64,000 bases of DNA from Bombella mellum (GTDB taxonomy: Bacteria > Pseudomonadota > Alphaproteobacteria > Acetobacterales > Acetobacteraceae). The position numbers and the translations under genes are program-made. Shown here piece by piece: positions 17,995 through 26,081 of the stretch; positions within the stretch are counted from its first letter, which is position 1; every line of letters starts with the position of its first letter. The DNA lies in contig NZ_PDLY01000003.1 in assembly GCF_014048465.1 (NCBI RefSeq), forward strand, positions 186,001 through 250,000, given 5' to 3'. The notes under the pieces were generated by a model. The model saw nothing but the letters and a program-made list of their open reading frames with translations. It had not been told where the DNA came from and did no database searches.

Positions 17995-19167
17995 ATGTCC
18001 CGTTTTCAGAAAGGTCGTAACTGGCTTCTGTCCGCCAGTGCACTGGTTGCCAGTCTTGCCATTTCCGGTATCGCTTCCGCAGCTCCGACGGTTCAGGTGA
18101 AGGACTGGGGTAAGCTCTCCACGGGTCAGAAGGTCAAGGCCATCACCCTGACCAACGATCACGGCCTGAAGGTTACCGTGCTGAGCTACGGTGCGATCAT
18201 CCACGAGGTGGACGTGCCGGACCGGCTGGGCCGTCTGGGCAACGTGGCACTGGGTTTCCCTGACATCGCCGCTTACGAGAATCATAACTCCGATCCGCAC
18301 TTCGGTGCCGTTCTGGGCCGCGTGGCCAACCGCATCGCCGGTGGCGTCTTCACGCTGGATGGCCAGACCTACCACACGAGCGTCAATGAGGGGCCGAACA
18401 CCCTGCATGGTGGTACCGAAGGATTCGACCGCAAGCTCTGGACCATCCAGCGCAAGGGCGTGGATTCGCAGGGTGCCTACGTGGTGCTGAAGCTGGTCAG
18501 CGAGGACGGCGATCAGGGCTTCCCGGGCGATCTGACGACACTGGCGACCTACCGTCTGAATGCCAACGACACGCTGAGCCTGAAGTTCAAGGCGAAGGTG
18601 AAGAAGAATCCGACCGTCGTGAACCTGTCCACGCACAACTACTGGAACCTCAACGGCGAGGGGTCCGGGACTATCGCTCCGGAAGTGGTGCAGATCTATG
18701 CTGACCGCTACCTGCGGACCAACGACCAGTCCATCCCGACGGGTGAGCTGGCTTCCGTTGATGGCACGCCGTTCGACTTCCGTCAGCCCCGTGCCGTGGG
18801 TGATGGCCTGCTGAGCCGTGATCCGCAGATGGTTCCCCAGGGTGGCTATGACAAGTGCATGGTGCTGATCGGTCCTTCCCAGCCGGGCAATACGGAGCGT
18901 GTCGTCGCCCGTGTGACGGATCCCCGCTCCGGCCGCGTGATGGAAGTGGCCACCAATATGCCGGGGATGCAGTTCTATTCGGCCAACCACCTGTATGGCA
19001 ACTATCAGGGCACGTCCGGCCGTCCTTACAACAAGTGGGATGCTCTGGCTTTCGAGCCGGAATTCTATCCCAACAGCCCGAATACACCGAGCTTCCCGAG
19101 CATCGAGCTGAAGCCGGGTCAGACCTATGACTATGGGATGAGCTTCCACTTCACCCATCAGCAGTAA
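17995..19167 (+). CDS. galM: Exported aldose 1-epimerase (mutarotase)
   Basis: Interconverts alpha and beta anomers of glucose, galactose and related sugars. 390 residues from the ATG at 17995; a TTG 15 bases upstream is in frame but unlikely. The signal peptide (WLLSASALVASLAISGIASA) makes this a periplasmic enzyme, unlike the cytosolic GalM of enteric bacteria. GalM-fold landmarks: SYGAIIHEVDVPD, FGAVLGRVANRIAGG, LHGGTEGFDRKLW, the catalytic-His region VNLSTHNYWNL, and ALAFEPEFYPNSPN carrying the catalytic Glu. A strong terminator follows. A periplasmic mutarotase fits the periplasmic sugar oxidation of acetic acid bacteria. Confidence 0.93.
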   Translation: MSRFQKGRNWLLSASALVASLAISGIASAAPTVQVKDWGKLSTGQKVKAITLTNDHGLKVTVLSYGAIIHEVDVPDRLGRLGNVALGFPDIAAYENHNSDPHFGAVLGRVANRIAGGVFTLDGQTYHTSVNEGPNTLHGGTEGFDRKLWTIQRKGVDSQGAYVVLKLVSEDGDQGFPGDLTTLATYRLNANDTLSLKFKAKVKKNPTVVNLSTHNYWNLNGEGSGTIAPEVVQIYADRYLRTNDQSIPTGELASVDGTPFDFRQPRAVGDGLLSRDPQMVPQGGYDKCMVLIGPSQPGNTERVVARVTDPRSGRVMEVATNMPGMQFYSANHLYGNYQGTSGRPYNKWDALAFEPEFYPNSPNTPSFPSIELKPGQTYDYGMSFHFTHQQ

Positions 19168-19204
19168 GGTCTGGGACTTCTGCAACCTTGAAGCAGAAAG
19201 AAGG

Positions 19205-19241
19205 GGCCACCCCGGTGCATCCGCACCGGGGTGGCCTTTTT
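19205..19241 (+). terminator. Terminator after the aldose epimerase
   Basis: A perfect 14-base stem with a 4-base ATCC loop is followed by TTTTT, 37 bases after the stop codon. Confidence 0.92.
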
Positions 19242-19402
19242 CGTGCGGTCCTGTGGAAAGGAGCCGTCCCGGATGGTCTGTCAACAGCCCGGAGTGGCGG
19301 TTTTTCAGGAGTCGTCAGAGTCTGTCCACAGTTTTCCCGGCCCGGCACACAGGATGATGCCCCGACCTGTCCCCCGAACTGGGGATAAGTGGGGTTTCCG
19401 TC

Positions 19403-20209
19403 TCATATCTGGTAGTTCGTGAAATCCTGGTCCATGTCGCCGAAGCGGACGATGCGGGCAGGGTTGCCGACGGCGGTGGCCCGGGGCGGGACGTTGCCGA
19501 GAACGACCGAGGCCGCCCCGACACGGGCATGGGCACCGATTTCCAGATGCCCCAGTATCTTGGCTCCGGCTCCGATCAGGCAGCCCTGACGGATGATGGG
19601 GTGACGCTGCCCGCTGTTCTTGCCGGTGCCCCCAAGGGTGACGTTCTGGAAGATGGACACGTCATCCTCAATGATGGTGGTTTCCCCGATGACGATGCCC
19701 GTGCCGTGGTCGATCGTGATGCGCTGGCCGATCCGGGCGGCGGGGTGGATGTCGATGCCGAATTTCTCGTTCACCCGGCTCTGGAAGTGATAGGCCAGTG
19801 GCCGACGCCCCGCTTTCCAGAGATGATGGGAGATGCGGTAGGCCTGAAGGGCATGGAAGCCCTTGAAGAACAGGAAAGGCGTGGCGAGGTCAGGGCAGGC
19901 GGGGTCCCGCTGGAGGGTCGCCACGATGTCCGAGGCGGCCGCCCGTGTGATGGCGGGGTCTTCCTTCAGTATGGAGGTGACCAGCTCCATCAGGGTCTGC
20001 TCCGACATGGCCCGGTCCGTCAGCTTGGTGCTGATCAGCGAGGCAAGGGCAGAGGCGAAGTCCGGATGGTTGCAGATGTTGACGGCAAAGAGATCCCGGA
20101 TCAGCGCATCAGCACAGCCGCAGGCCTGTGCCTTCATGACGGTCCAGAATTTTTCCAGAAATCCGGGTTCTGAGGAGGAGTGAGGGAAGCTGTCGAGAAA
20201 ATCGGCCAT
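19403..20209 (-). CDS. cysE: Serine O-acetyltransferase CysE
   Basis: Makes O-acetylserine from serine and acetyl-CoA, the first committed step of cysteine synthesis. 268 residues. An N-terminal helical SATase domain (about 10-140) with FFKGFHALQAYRISHHLW is followed by a left-handed beta helix of hexapeptide repeats. Active-site segments include DIHPAARIG, IDHGTGIVIGET and QNVTLGGTGK. The C-terminal tail FGDMDQDFTNYQI ends in Ile, as in SATs that bind O-acetylserine sulfhydrylase. It lies 16 bases after the UbiH-type gene on the same strand. Confidence 0.95.
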   Translation of the reverse strand: MADFLDSFPHSSSEPGFLEKFWTVMKAQACGCADALIRDLFAVNICNHPDFASALASLISTKLTDRAMSEQTLMELVTSILKEDPAITRAAASDIVATLQRDPACPDLATPFLFFKGFHALQAYRISHHLWKAGRRPLAYHFQSRVNEKFGIDIHPAARIGQRITIDHGTGIVIGETTIIEDDVSIFQNVTLGGTGKNSGQRHPIIRQGCLIGAGAKILGHLEIGAHARVGAASVVLGNVPPRATAVGNPARIVRFGDMDQDFTNYQI

Positions 20210-20225
20210 AAATGATCACAGTTTC

Positions 20226-21446
20226 CTATAGTCCCATGGCTTTCTGGACGAAGCCGTGCCGCAGGGCGGGCAGGCGTTTCATGGCCATGAGTCCGGCATG
20301 GCGGGCATGACGGATGAGAGGCATGTCGGTGCTGAAAAGGCGTTCCATCAGGTCACAGCCTGCCAGCATGGCGAGATTGCCCGGGCGGCTGAGCCGCTGA
20401 TAGTGCTGGAGGAGGGCAGGCGAGCCGAGGTCCTGACCCCGGGCATGGGCGTCTCCCAGAAGGGTGTCGAGCGTACGGACATCCCGGAAGCCGAGATTCA
20501 TGCCCTGTCCGGCGACGGGATGAAGCCCGTGTGCCGCATCGCCTGCCAGAAGGAGGCGTGTGGCGTGGTAGCGGTGGGCGTACTGGGAGGCCAGAGGGTA
20601 CGTCCAGTGTCTGCCCGTCAGTTCGATGGCCCCGAGGTCCTCGCCGCAGAGGCGGTCTTTCACCAGTCTGGTGAAACTGGCGGGGGACAGGCCTGTGAAA
20701 TGGGTGATGCGCCCGGGTCGGTCCGTCCAGACGCTGGCGGAACGGTTGGGGTGTGTCTCCGTGCCGGGGAGAGGCAGCCGGGCGAAAGGCCCCTGGGGAA
20801 GGAAGTTTTCCAGCGCACTGCCGTGATGGGGTTTTTCGTGGGCCAGCACGCTCACGAGGGCGGTCTTGTTGTAAGGGATGCGGGTCAGCCCGATTCCGGC
20901 CTGCTGGCGGAGAAGCGACTGACGCCCGTCCGCAGCGATGACGAGGGAGGCTGTCACCGTCTCGCCCGTGTCCAAGGTGATCCGTGCCTTGTCCTGCAGG
21001 AAGGTGAAACGGCCCGTGGCGGGAGCACGGACATCCAGCCCGGGCTGGCCGGTGAGGGTGCGGGCAATGGCGGCCAGAAGGTTGTGGGCCTCCACCATCC
21101 AGCCGAAAGGGCGTCCTTCCGGGGCGTCATCGCCGGTGAAGCTGAGGCCGTCGGCAATGGTGCTGCGGGAGGCGGCGGGAATGCGGCCCTGGCTGTCCGT
21201 CACATGGATGGTGCTGATGGGCTGGGGCGGGAGCGGAAGGGCCTGCCAGATTCCGGCTTCTTCCAGCAGGGGGCGGATGCCCTCGGCAAGGGCGTAGGCC
21301 CGGCCGTCGGGATTGCTGGCCGGTGTCGTGGAGAGGGGGGAGCGTTCGACAAGAAGGATGCGCAGCCCCCTGCGGGCGAGAAGGCAGGCCAGCGTGGCCC
21401 CGATGGGGCCACCACCGTTTATGCAGAGGTCATAATCCGTGCCCAT
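20226..21446 (-). CDS. UbiH/UbiF/COQ6-family FAD monooxygenase
   Basis: Probable aromatic-ring hydroxylase of ubiquinone biosynthesis. 406 residues. The N-terminal FAD-binding Rossmann motif is [19 protein letters not shown] at about 8-26, the mid-chain [10 protein letters not shown] motif follows, and the second FAD motif is [20 protein letters not shown]. Which ring position it hydroxylates (UbiH, UbiF, UbiI or UbiM type) cannot be told from the sequence alone. It is divergent from glnK and upstream of cysE, with which it is probably co-transcribed. Confidence 0.88.
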   Translation of the reverse strand: MGTDYDLCINGGGPIGATLACLLARRGLRILLVERSPLSTTPASNPDGRAYALAEGIRPLLEEAGIWQALPLPPQPISTIHVTDSQGRIPAASRSTIADGLSFTGDDAPEGRPFGWMVEAHNLLAAIARTLTGQPGLDVRAPATGRFTFLQDKARITLDTGETVTASLVIAADGRQSLLRQQAGIGLTRIPYNKTALVSVLAHEKPHHGSALENFLPQGPFARLPLPGTETHPNRSASVWTDRPGRITHFTGLSPASFTRLVKDRLCGEDLGAIELTGRHWTYPLASQYAHRYHATRLLLAGDAAHGLHPVAGQGMNLGFRDVRTLDTLLGDAHARGQDLGSPALLQHYQRLSRPGNLAMLAGCDLMERLFSTDMPLIRHARHAGLMAMKRLPALRHGFVQKAMGL

Positions 21447-21636
21447 GACAGGTGCTCCTTCCCGGCCGGATGGATGGCAGGACGCTCCCGCTGTGGCGGC
21501 CTACGGGGCCGGGGGAGCAGGTCTACCGTGTCTAGCCTTATCTTTGCCGAAAAGAAAGTCTTGCAGAAATCGTTATGAAGGTGGCACGATTTTCCCCTGG
21601 ATCAGCGAAAGACCAACGGGAGAAGGGCCGGAGGGG

Positions 21637-21975
21637 ATGAAACTTGTAACGGCGATCATAAAGCCATTCAAACTGGATGACGTGCGTGAAGCCCTTGCCG
21701 AGCTTGGGGTTCATGGCCTGACGGTGACGGAGGTCCGTGGTTTCGGGCGGCAGAAGGGCCAGACGGAAATTTACCGTGGGGCGGAATATACGGTCAGCTT
21801 CATTGCCAAGATCAAGATGGAGACGGTCGTGCCGGATGAGCGTGTCCCCGACATCATCGAGGCCATCACCGGGGCGGCCCGGACGGGCCGCATTGGTGAC
21901 GGCAAGATCATGGTCACGGATGTGGAACAGATGGTCCGCATCCGGACGGGCGAGACTGGGGAGGGGGCTCTCTGA
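21637..21975 (+). CDS. glnK: Nitrogen regulatory protein P-II (GlnK)
   Basis: Trimeric signal protein that senses 2-oxoglutarate, ATP/ADP and glutamine status and blocks AmtB when nitrogen is plentiful. 112 residues from the ATG at 21637; the frame is open upstream, but this is the family start ([12 protein letters not shown]) and has GGAGGGG before it. The T-loop carries the uridylylation site Y51 ([10 protein letters not shown]), and the C-terminal signature [11 protein letters not shown] is intact. The gene is directly linked to amtB, the usual glnK-amtB pair. Confidence 0.97.
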   Translation: MKLVTAIIKPFKLDDVREALAELGVHGLTVTEVRGFGRQKGQTEIYRGAEYTVSFIAKIKMETVVPDERVPDIIEAITGAARTGRIGDGKIMVTDVEQMVRIRTGETGEGAL

Positions 21976-23246
21976 TGCGTGCGATTGATACGGGTGACAC
22001 CGCATGGATGCTGGTCAGCACGGCTCTGGTGCTGATGATGACCGTTCCCGGTCTGGCCCTCTTCTATGCGGGGATGGTGCGGCGGAAGAACGTGCTGTCC
22101 ACCATGATCCAGTCTTTCGGCATCTGCTGCATCGTCAGCATTGTCTGGATGGTGCTGGGCTACAGTCTGGCCTTCTCGACCGGTACGGCATGGATCGGGG
22201 ATCTTTCCCGTTTCTTCCTGCGGGGGATTGCGGACCATCTCCATCAGGGAGTGGACGGGGCCTTCACCCTGGGGGCAGGGACGCCGGTCGAGACGCCCAT
22301 GACCATCCCCGAGAGTGTCTATCTGATGTATCAGATGGCCTTCGCCATCATCACGCCGGCCCTTCTGACGGGGGCTTTTGCAGGACGCATCCGCTTTGCG
22401 GGCCTGTGCGTGTTCACCGTCCTGTGGACCCTGCTGGTCTATTCCCCCATTGCCCACTGGGTCTGGAGTCCGCTGGGCTGGGTTGCCGGTCTCGGGGCCG
22501 TCGACTTTGCGGGCGGAACGGTCATTCACATCAATTCCGGCGTGGCCGGGCTGGTCTGCGCCATCATGATCGGCCGCCGGTACGGGCTGAAGCGTGATGA
22601 CATGTCCCCGCACAATCTGGCCTTTGCCATCATCGGGGCGTCCCTGCTCTGGGTGGGCTGGTTCGGTTTCAATGCCGGGTCGGCATTGGGGGCGAACGGG
22701 CGGGCCGGGATGGCCATGCTGACGACGCAGGTGGCGGCAGCCGGTGGTGGCATGGGCTGGATGCTGGTGGAATGGTGGCGGCATGGCAAGCCGACGGCTC
22801 TGGGAATCATTTCAGGTGTCGTGGCCGGTCTCGTGGCCGTGACCCCGGCTGCCGGTTTTGTCCTGCCTGGTGGTGCCCTCGTCATCGGGCTGATTGCCGG
22901 TGGCATCTGTTTCTACAGTGCCGCCGTCCTGAAGAACAGGCTGGGCTATGATGACAGTCTGGACGCTTTCGGCGTGCATGGCGTGGGGGGTATTGTCGGT
23001 GCCCTGCTGACGGGTGTCTTCGCCTATGGCCCCCTGTCCGCCACGGCGGCAAGTCCTGCCGGTGTCAGCGGGAGCTGGGCGCAGCTTCTCCGTCAGGCGG
23101 AAGCGGTTGGCGTCACGGTCGTCTGGTCCGTGGTGGTGACGGCCGTGATCTTCTGGGTCGTGGACAGGCTGGTGGGCATGAGGGTGTCCATCGAGGAAGA
23201 GCAGATGGGACTGGACCTCACCCAGCATGGCGAGCGGCTGAACTGA
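21975..23246 (+). CDS. amtB: Ammonium transporter AmtB
   Basis: Inner-membrane ammonium channel of the Amt/Mep/Rh family. 423 residues with about 11 membrane segments. Unlike some homologues it has no long cleavable signal. The pore histidine pair is visible in GTVIHINSGVAGLVC and DAFGVHGVGGIVGALL, and the signature region DFAGGTVIHINSG is intact. The ATG overlaps the glnK stop by one base (TGATG), so the two are translationally coupled. The C-terminal tail (about residues 395-423) is the expected docking site for GlnK. Confidence 0.97.
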   Translation: MRAIDTGDTAWMLVSTALVLMMTVPGLALFYAGMVRRKNVLSTMIQSFGICCIVSIVWMVLGYSLAFSTGTAWIGDLSRFFLRGIADHLHQGVDGAFTLGAGTPVETPMTIPESVYLMYQMAFAIITPALLTGAFAGRIRFAGLCVFTVLWTLLVYSPIAHWVWSPLGWVAGLGAVDFAGGTVIHINSGVAGLVCAIMIGRRYGLKRDDMSPHNLAFAIIGASLLWVGWFGFNAGSALGANGRAGMAMLTTQVAAAGGGMGWMLVEWWRHGKPTALGIISGVVAGLVAVTPAAGFVLPGGALVIGLIAGGICFYSAAVLKNRLGYDDSLDAFGVHGVGGIVGALLTGVFAYGPLSATAASPAGVSGSWAQLLRQAEAVGVTVVWSVVVTAVIFWVVDRLVGMRVSIEEEQMGLDLTQHGERLN

Positions 23247-23400
23247 CGGTCCGGGGCCGTTCCATTCTTCCGGCAGTGTGGAGCGGCCTCATGAAAGATC
23301 AGGGTGATCCGGTGGCCGGATGGGGGAGAAAAGATGCGGGTCTTTTTCTGCCATCTTCATTATAGATAGTGTGTAACCGTGCGAGATGAGGATTGAATCT

Positions 23401-23916
23401 ATGAAACTGACACGTCTGTGCCTGTCCGTGGTGGCGTGCTCCATGCTGGGCAGTACGGCTGCGATGGCGGCTGCACCGGCTCCGGCGGCGGGCAAGCTGT
23501 CCTTCCTGGCCTGTCACCGGGCTTTCAGTGATGCCAAGAAGGCTGGCACGCTGAACGGACAGAAGTATGCCGACTTCAAGCAGGGTCACTGTAATGGCAC
23601 GTCCGCATCGGCAGCTTCCCAGCCTGCTGCTCCGGCAGCTGCTGAGGCCAGCAGGCCATCCCCTGTGTCTGCTCCGGCGGCCCCTTCTGCTCCTGCCGCC
23701 GCAGTCGCTCCTGTTGCCAGCGGCAATGTCGTGTTCCCGGCCCGGGTTTCGCCAGAGTTTGCGTCTCTCACTCCAGGCAAGGCCCGGATGCAGACCTGCC
23801 TGGCCCAGTATAATGCCAACAAGAGCACGGGCCGCAATGGTAGCCTGAAATGGATACAGAAGGGCGGCGGATATTATTCCGAATGCAACGCCCGCCTGAA
23901 AGGGGCCGCCCAGTAA
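23401..23916 (+). CDS. Small secreted protein with two Cys modules
   Basis: 171 residues; family not recognised. The signal peptide is LCLSVVACSMLGSTAAMA, from the ATG at 23401 with GAGG about 9 bases upstream. The mature protein has two Cys-bounded modules: one near residues 37-64 (LACHRAF ... YADFKQGHC) and one near 133-164 (QTCLAQY ... GGYYSEC), each with a C-x(24-28)-C spacing. They are joined by a linker of about 60 residues that is almost entirely Ala, Pro and Ser. The layout suggests two copies of one small disulfide-bonded fold on a flexible tether. Some resemblance to PsiF-type repeats is possible but not secure. Confidence 0.78.
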   Translation: MKLTRLCLSVVACSMLGSTAAMAAAPAPAAGKLSFLACHRAFSDAKKAGTLNGQKYADFKQGHCNGTSASAASQPAAPAAAEASRPSPVSAPAAPSAPAAAVAPVASGNVVFPARVSPEFASLTPGKARMQTCLAQYNANKSTGRNGSLKWIQKGGGYYSECNARLKGAAQ

Positions 23917-23933
23917 GCTGTTCCGGCAGGAGA

Positions 23934-23967
23934 GGAGACCCACCCCATGGGGTGGGTCTCCTTTTTT
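23934..23967 (+). terminator. Terminator after the secreted Cys protein
   Basis: Near-perfect inverted repeat (GGAGACCCACCCC and its complement) with a minimal loop, followed by TTTTTT. It is nearly symmetrical and lies between converging genes, so it may also serve ispE. Confidence 0.9.
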
Positions 23968-23987
23968 CTGGTCAGGGCATCAGGGCA

Positions 23988-24881
23988 TCAGGGCAGGACG
24001 GGTCCGGCCCAGTGCCACCAGCCGTGGGCGCAGTCCTGCCCTGCCAGATGCCGGGCGGCTGCCATGGCTTTGTCGGCACTGTCGAACAGTGCGAAGCATG
24101 TCGCCCCTGACCCGCTCATGCGGCTGAACCGGACATCCGGGAGAGCCGCAAGCCTCTCCAGCACCGTGGCGATGACAGGTTCCTGGGCGATGGCGTGGGG
24201 CTGGAGGTCATTCTCCGTGGTGTCGAGGAAGGCGATGAGAGAGGCCAGCGTCGGCCAGCCTGTTTCCGGAAAGGACAGTGCCGGGCGGGGCGTGATGCCA
24301 CCCGTGGCTGCCAGTCTTCTGAAAATGCTGGGCGTGGAGACGCTGACACCCGGATTGACCAGCAGGATGCCCATTTCCGGCAGGGCCGGGGCAGGTGTCA
24401 GGATGTCGCCGATGCCTTCCATGCGTGTGGCTTTCTGTACCAGACAGACCGGGACGTCCGCCCCGAGGGTGGGGGCTGCTCTGGGGGCCATGTCGTCCGG
24501 AAGCTGCCAGTGGCGGGCGAGCAGGCGCAGGGCGCAGGCGGCATCGGCAGAGCCGCCTCCAATGCCGGAGGCCACGGGCAGGTGTTTCTCCAGCCGCAGG
24601 GCAGCGGCAGGGAGTGTCCGGCCTGTCGTGCCTATCTCGTGGCGCAGGGCTTTCGCAGCCCTCAGCACGAGGTTGTTGTCGTCTGCTTCCAGCCCCTCCG
24701 AGAAAGGGCCATGCAGGGTGAGGCTGTCCTCATCTCCTGATGCGGCGGACAGGGTGACCCGGTCCCCGGCTCCGGCAAAGACGGCCAGGCTGTCCAGCAG
24801 ATGGTAGCCATCCTCACGACGGCCCGTGACATGGAGGAACAGATTGATCTTGGCGTGAGCCATATCCTGAAGCGGGGCCAT
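23988..24881 (-). CDS. ispE: 4-diphosphocytidyl-2-C-methyl-D-erythritol kinase IspE
   Basis: GHMP kinase that phosphorylates CDP-methylerythritol in the MEP isoprenoid pathway. 297 residues. N-terminal [20 protein letters not shown] carries the catalytic Lys; the GHMP ATP loop is [21 protein letters not shown] at about 100-120, and the C-terminal motif is [15 protein letters not shown]. Length is typical. GGAG precedes the ATG at 24881. It is divergent from the uracil-DNA glycosylase gene. Confidence 0.95.
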   Translation of the reverse strand: MAPLQDMAHAKINLFLHVTGRREDGYHLLDSLAVFAGAGDRVTLSAASGDEDSLTLHGPFSEGLEADDNNLVLRAAKALRHEIGTTGRTLPAAALRLEKHLPVASGIGGGSADAACALRLLARHWQLPDDMAPRAAPTLGADVPVCLVQKATRMEGIGDILTPAPALPEMGILLVNPGVSVSTPSIFRRLAATGGITPRPALSFPETGWPTLASLIAFLDTTENDLQPHAIAQEPVIATVLERLAALPDVRFSRMSGSGATCFALFDSADKAMAAARHLAGQDCAHGWWHWAGPVLP

Positions 24882-25018
24882 GACGGGGCAACTCCGGGTG
24901 AGGGGTGTTCATTCGTGGTGAGGCTATGTAACAAATTGGACGACCAAAGGCCATGCGGAGGGGTGAACCGGCCCTTCCGGCTTTCTGACCCGCAGAATGA
25001 GAAGAGTGCGCATCCATC

Positions 25019-25822
25019 ATGACGTCAACCCCGGCATATCCTGTTCAGGACGTTCTTGCAGCCCTCAGCCTGCATCAGGAATGGGGCGTGGATGGCCTCA
25101 TGGAAGACATGCCATGGAATGTCTGGGAGGAGAGCCCCGTTGCTTCCATGAGGGAGCGGACAAGGCAGCCGTTGGCTCAGGAGAGGCCGAAGATGGCGTC
25201 CCGCCCGGTCGTGAAAGGGCATGATGAGGTGCTGGCGGAGATCGCCGGAGCACGGGATGTGGAAGCCCTCACCAGAGCCAGCCAGAATCTGCCGGGTATC
25301 AGCCTGATGCGGACGGCCAAGCATCATCTGGCACCGGTCATCGTGGAGGAGGCTCCCTTCCTGCTGGTGGGCGAGGTGCCCAATGAGGACGAGGACCGTC
25401 ATGGCATCCTGTTCGCCGGGGCGGCAGGTCAGCTTCTGGAAAAGATTCTGGCATCGGTCGGGCTGAAGGGAGGGCAGCTCTCCATGGCCCCTGCCATTCC
25501 GTGGCGGCCGCCTGGCGGGCAGCGTGTGTCGCAGCGTGATCTGGAGGTCTGTCTGCCCGTCCTGCACAGGGCTGTCGCTCTGGCCCGCCCCAGGCGGATC
25601 GTGACGATGGGGGCGACACCAGCCTGGATGCTGCTTCGGAAGAGTTCCCGTCTCGGCCAGCTGCGGGGCCGCTGGCATGAAGCGGAGATTCCCGGGATCG
25701 AGGGGACGGTGCCTCTGCTGCCCCTCTGGCATCCGTCACAGCTCGGAGAGAATGCAGGCCGCCGGAAGACCCTCTGGTCGGACATGCTTCTGCTGGATGA
25801 AACCCTGTCCTCCGGGAAGTGA
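25019..25822 (+). CDS. Uracil-DNA glycosylase family 4-like protein, divergent
   Basis: 267 residues. The C-terminal about 190 residues have the family-4 UDG layout: LLVGEVPNEDEDRHGILFAGAAGQLLEKIL (motif 1 region, given here in two parts: GEVPNEDEDRHG and FAGAAGQLLEKIL), PWRPPGGQRV, and the His motif LWHPSQLGE near the end. It differs in key places. Motif 1 is GEVPN instead of GEAPG. The N-terminal CxxC cluster pair is absent (NLPGISLMRTAKHH is found there), and the Cys before RPP is Trp, leaving a single Cys (LEVCLPVL) of the usual four. It could be a repurposed or cluster-free form. The N-terminal 70 residues are a poorly conserved extension. Confidence 0.8.
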   Translation: MTSTPAYPVQDVLAALSLHQEWGVDGLMEDMPWNVWEESPVASMRERTRQPLAQERPKMASRPVVKGHDEVLAEIAGARDVEALTRASQNLPGISLMRTAKHHLAPVIVEEAPFLLVGEVPNEDEDRHGILFAGAAGQLLEKILASVGLKGGQLSMAPAIPWRPPGGQRVSQRDLEVCLPVLHRAVALARPRRIVTMGATPAWMLLRKSSRLGQLRGRWHEAEIPGIEGTVPLLPLWHPSQLGENAGRRKTLWSDMLLLDETLSSGK

Positions 25823-26081
25823 ACCGGGGAGTCGTCTTCACCGAGTCGCAGCCCGAAAACGGGGACACACAGAGGGGTACGGGGCCAGTATGGGGGTAAA
25901 ATTGGCGAATTGTTAATGATACCGGAGGCAGGGCGTAAAAAAAATGCTAACAGCGTGTAAAATCAGAAGAATATTCTGGATTCCCGTCTGGGTAGGCGTT
26001 AGTATCAAAGATGCACTGGAATTCTCTGCTTGAACGTCAAGGGTTGCCAGCGGCGCAAAAGCGGGCTAGTCCACCGGCATT

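Noticed and set aside
17506-19284. Minus-strand open frame of about 592 codons across the epimerase gene
   Set aside because: It crosses the mlaA 5' end and the epimerase, and is antisense to a well-supported gene with a terminator.
21570-21600. Possible sigma-54 promoter before glnK (TGGCACG at about 21582)
   Set aside because: The -24 part matches, but the expected GC at the -12 position is absent at the right spacing (TTTTCCCC instead of the TTGC type).
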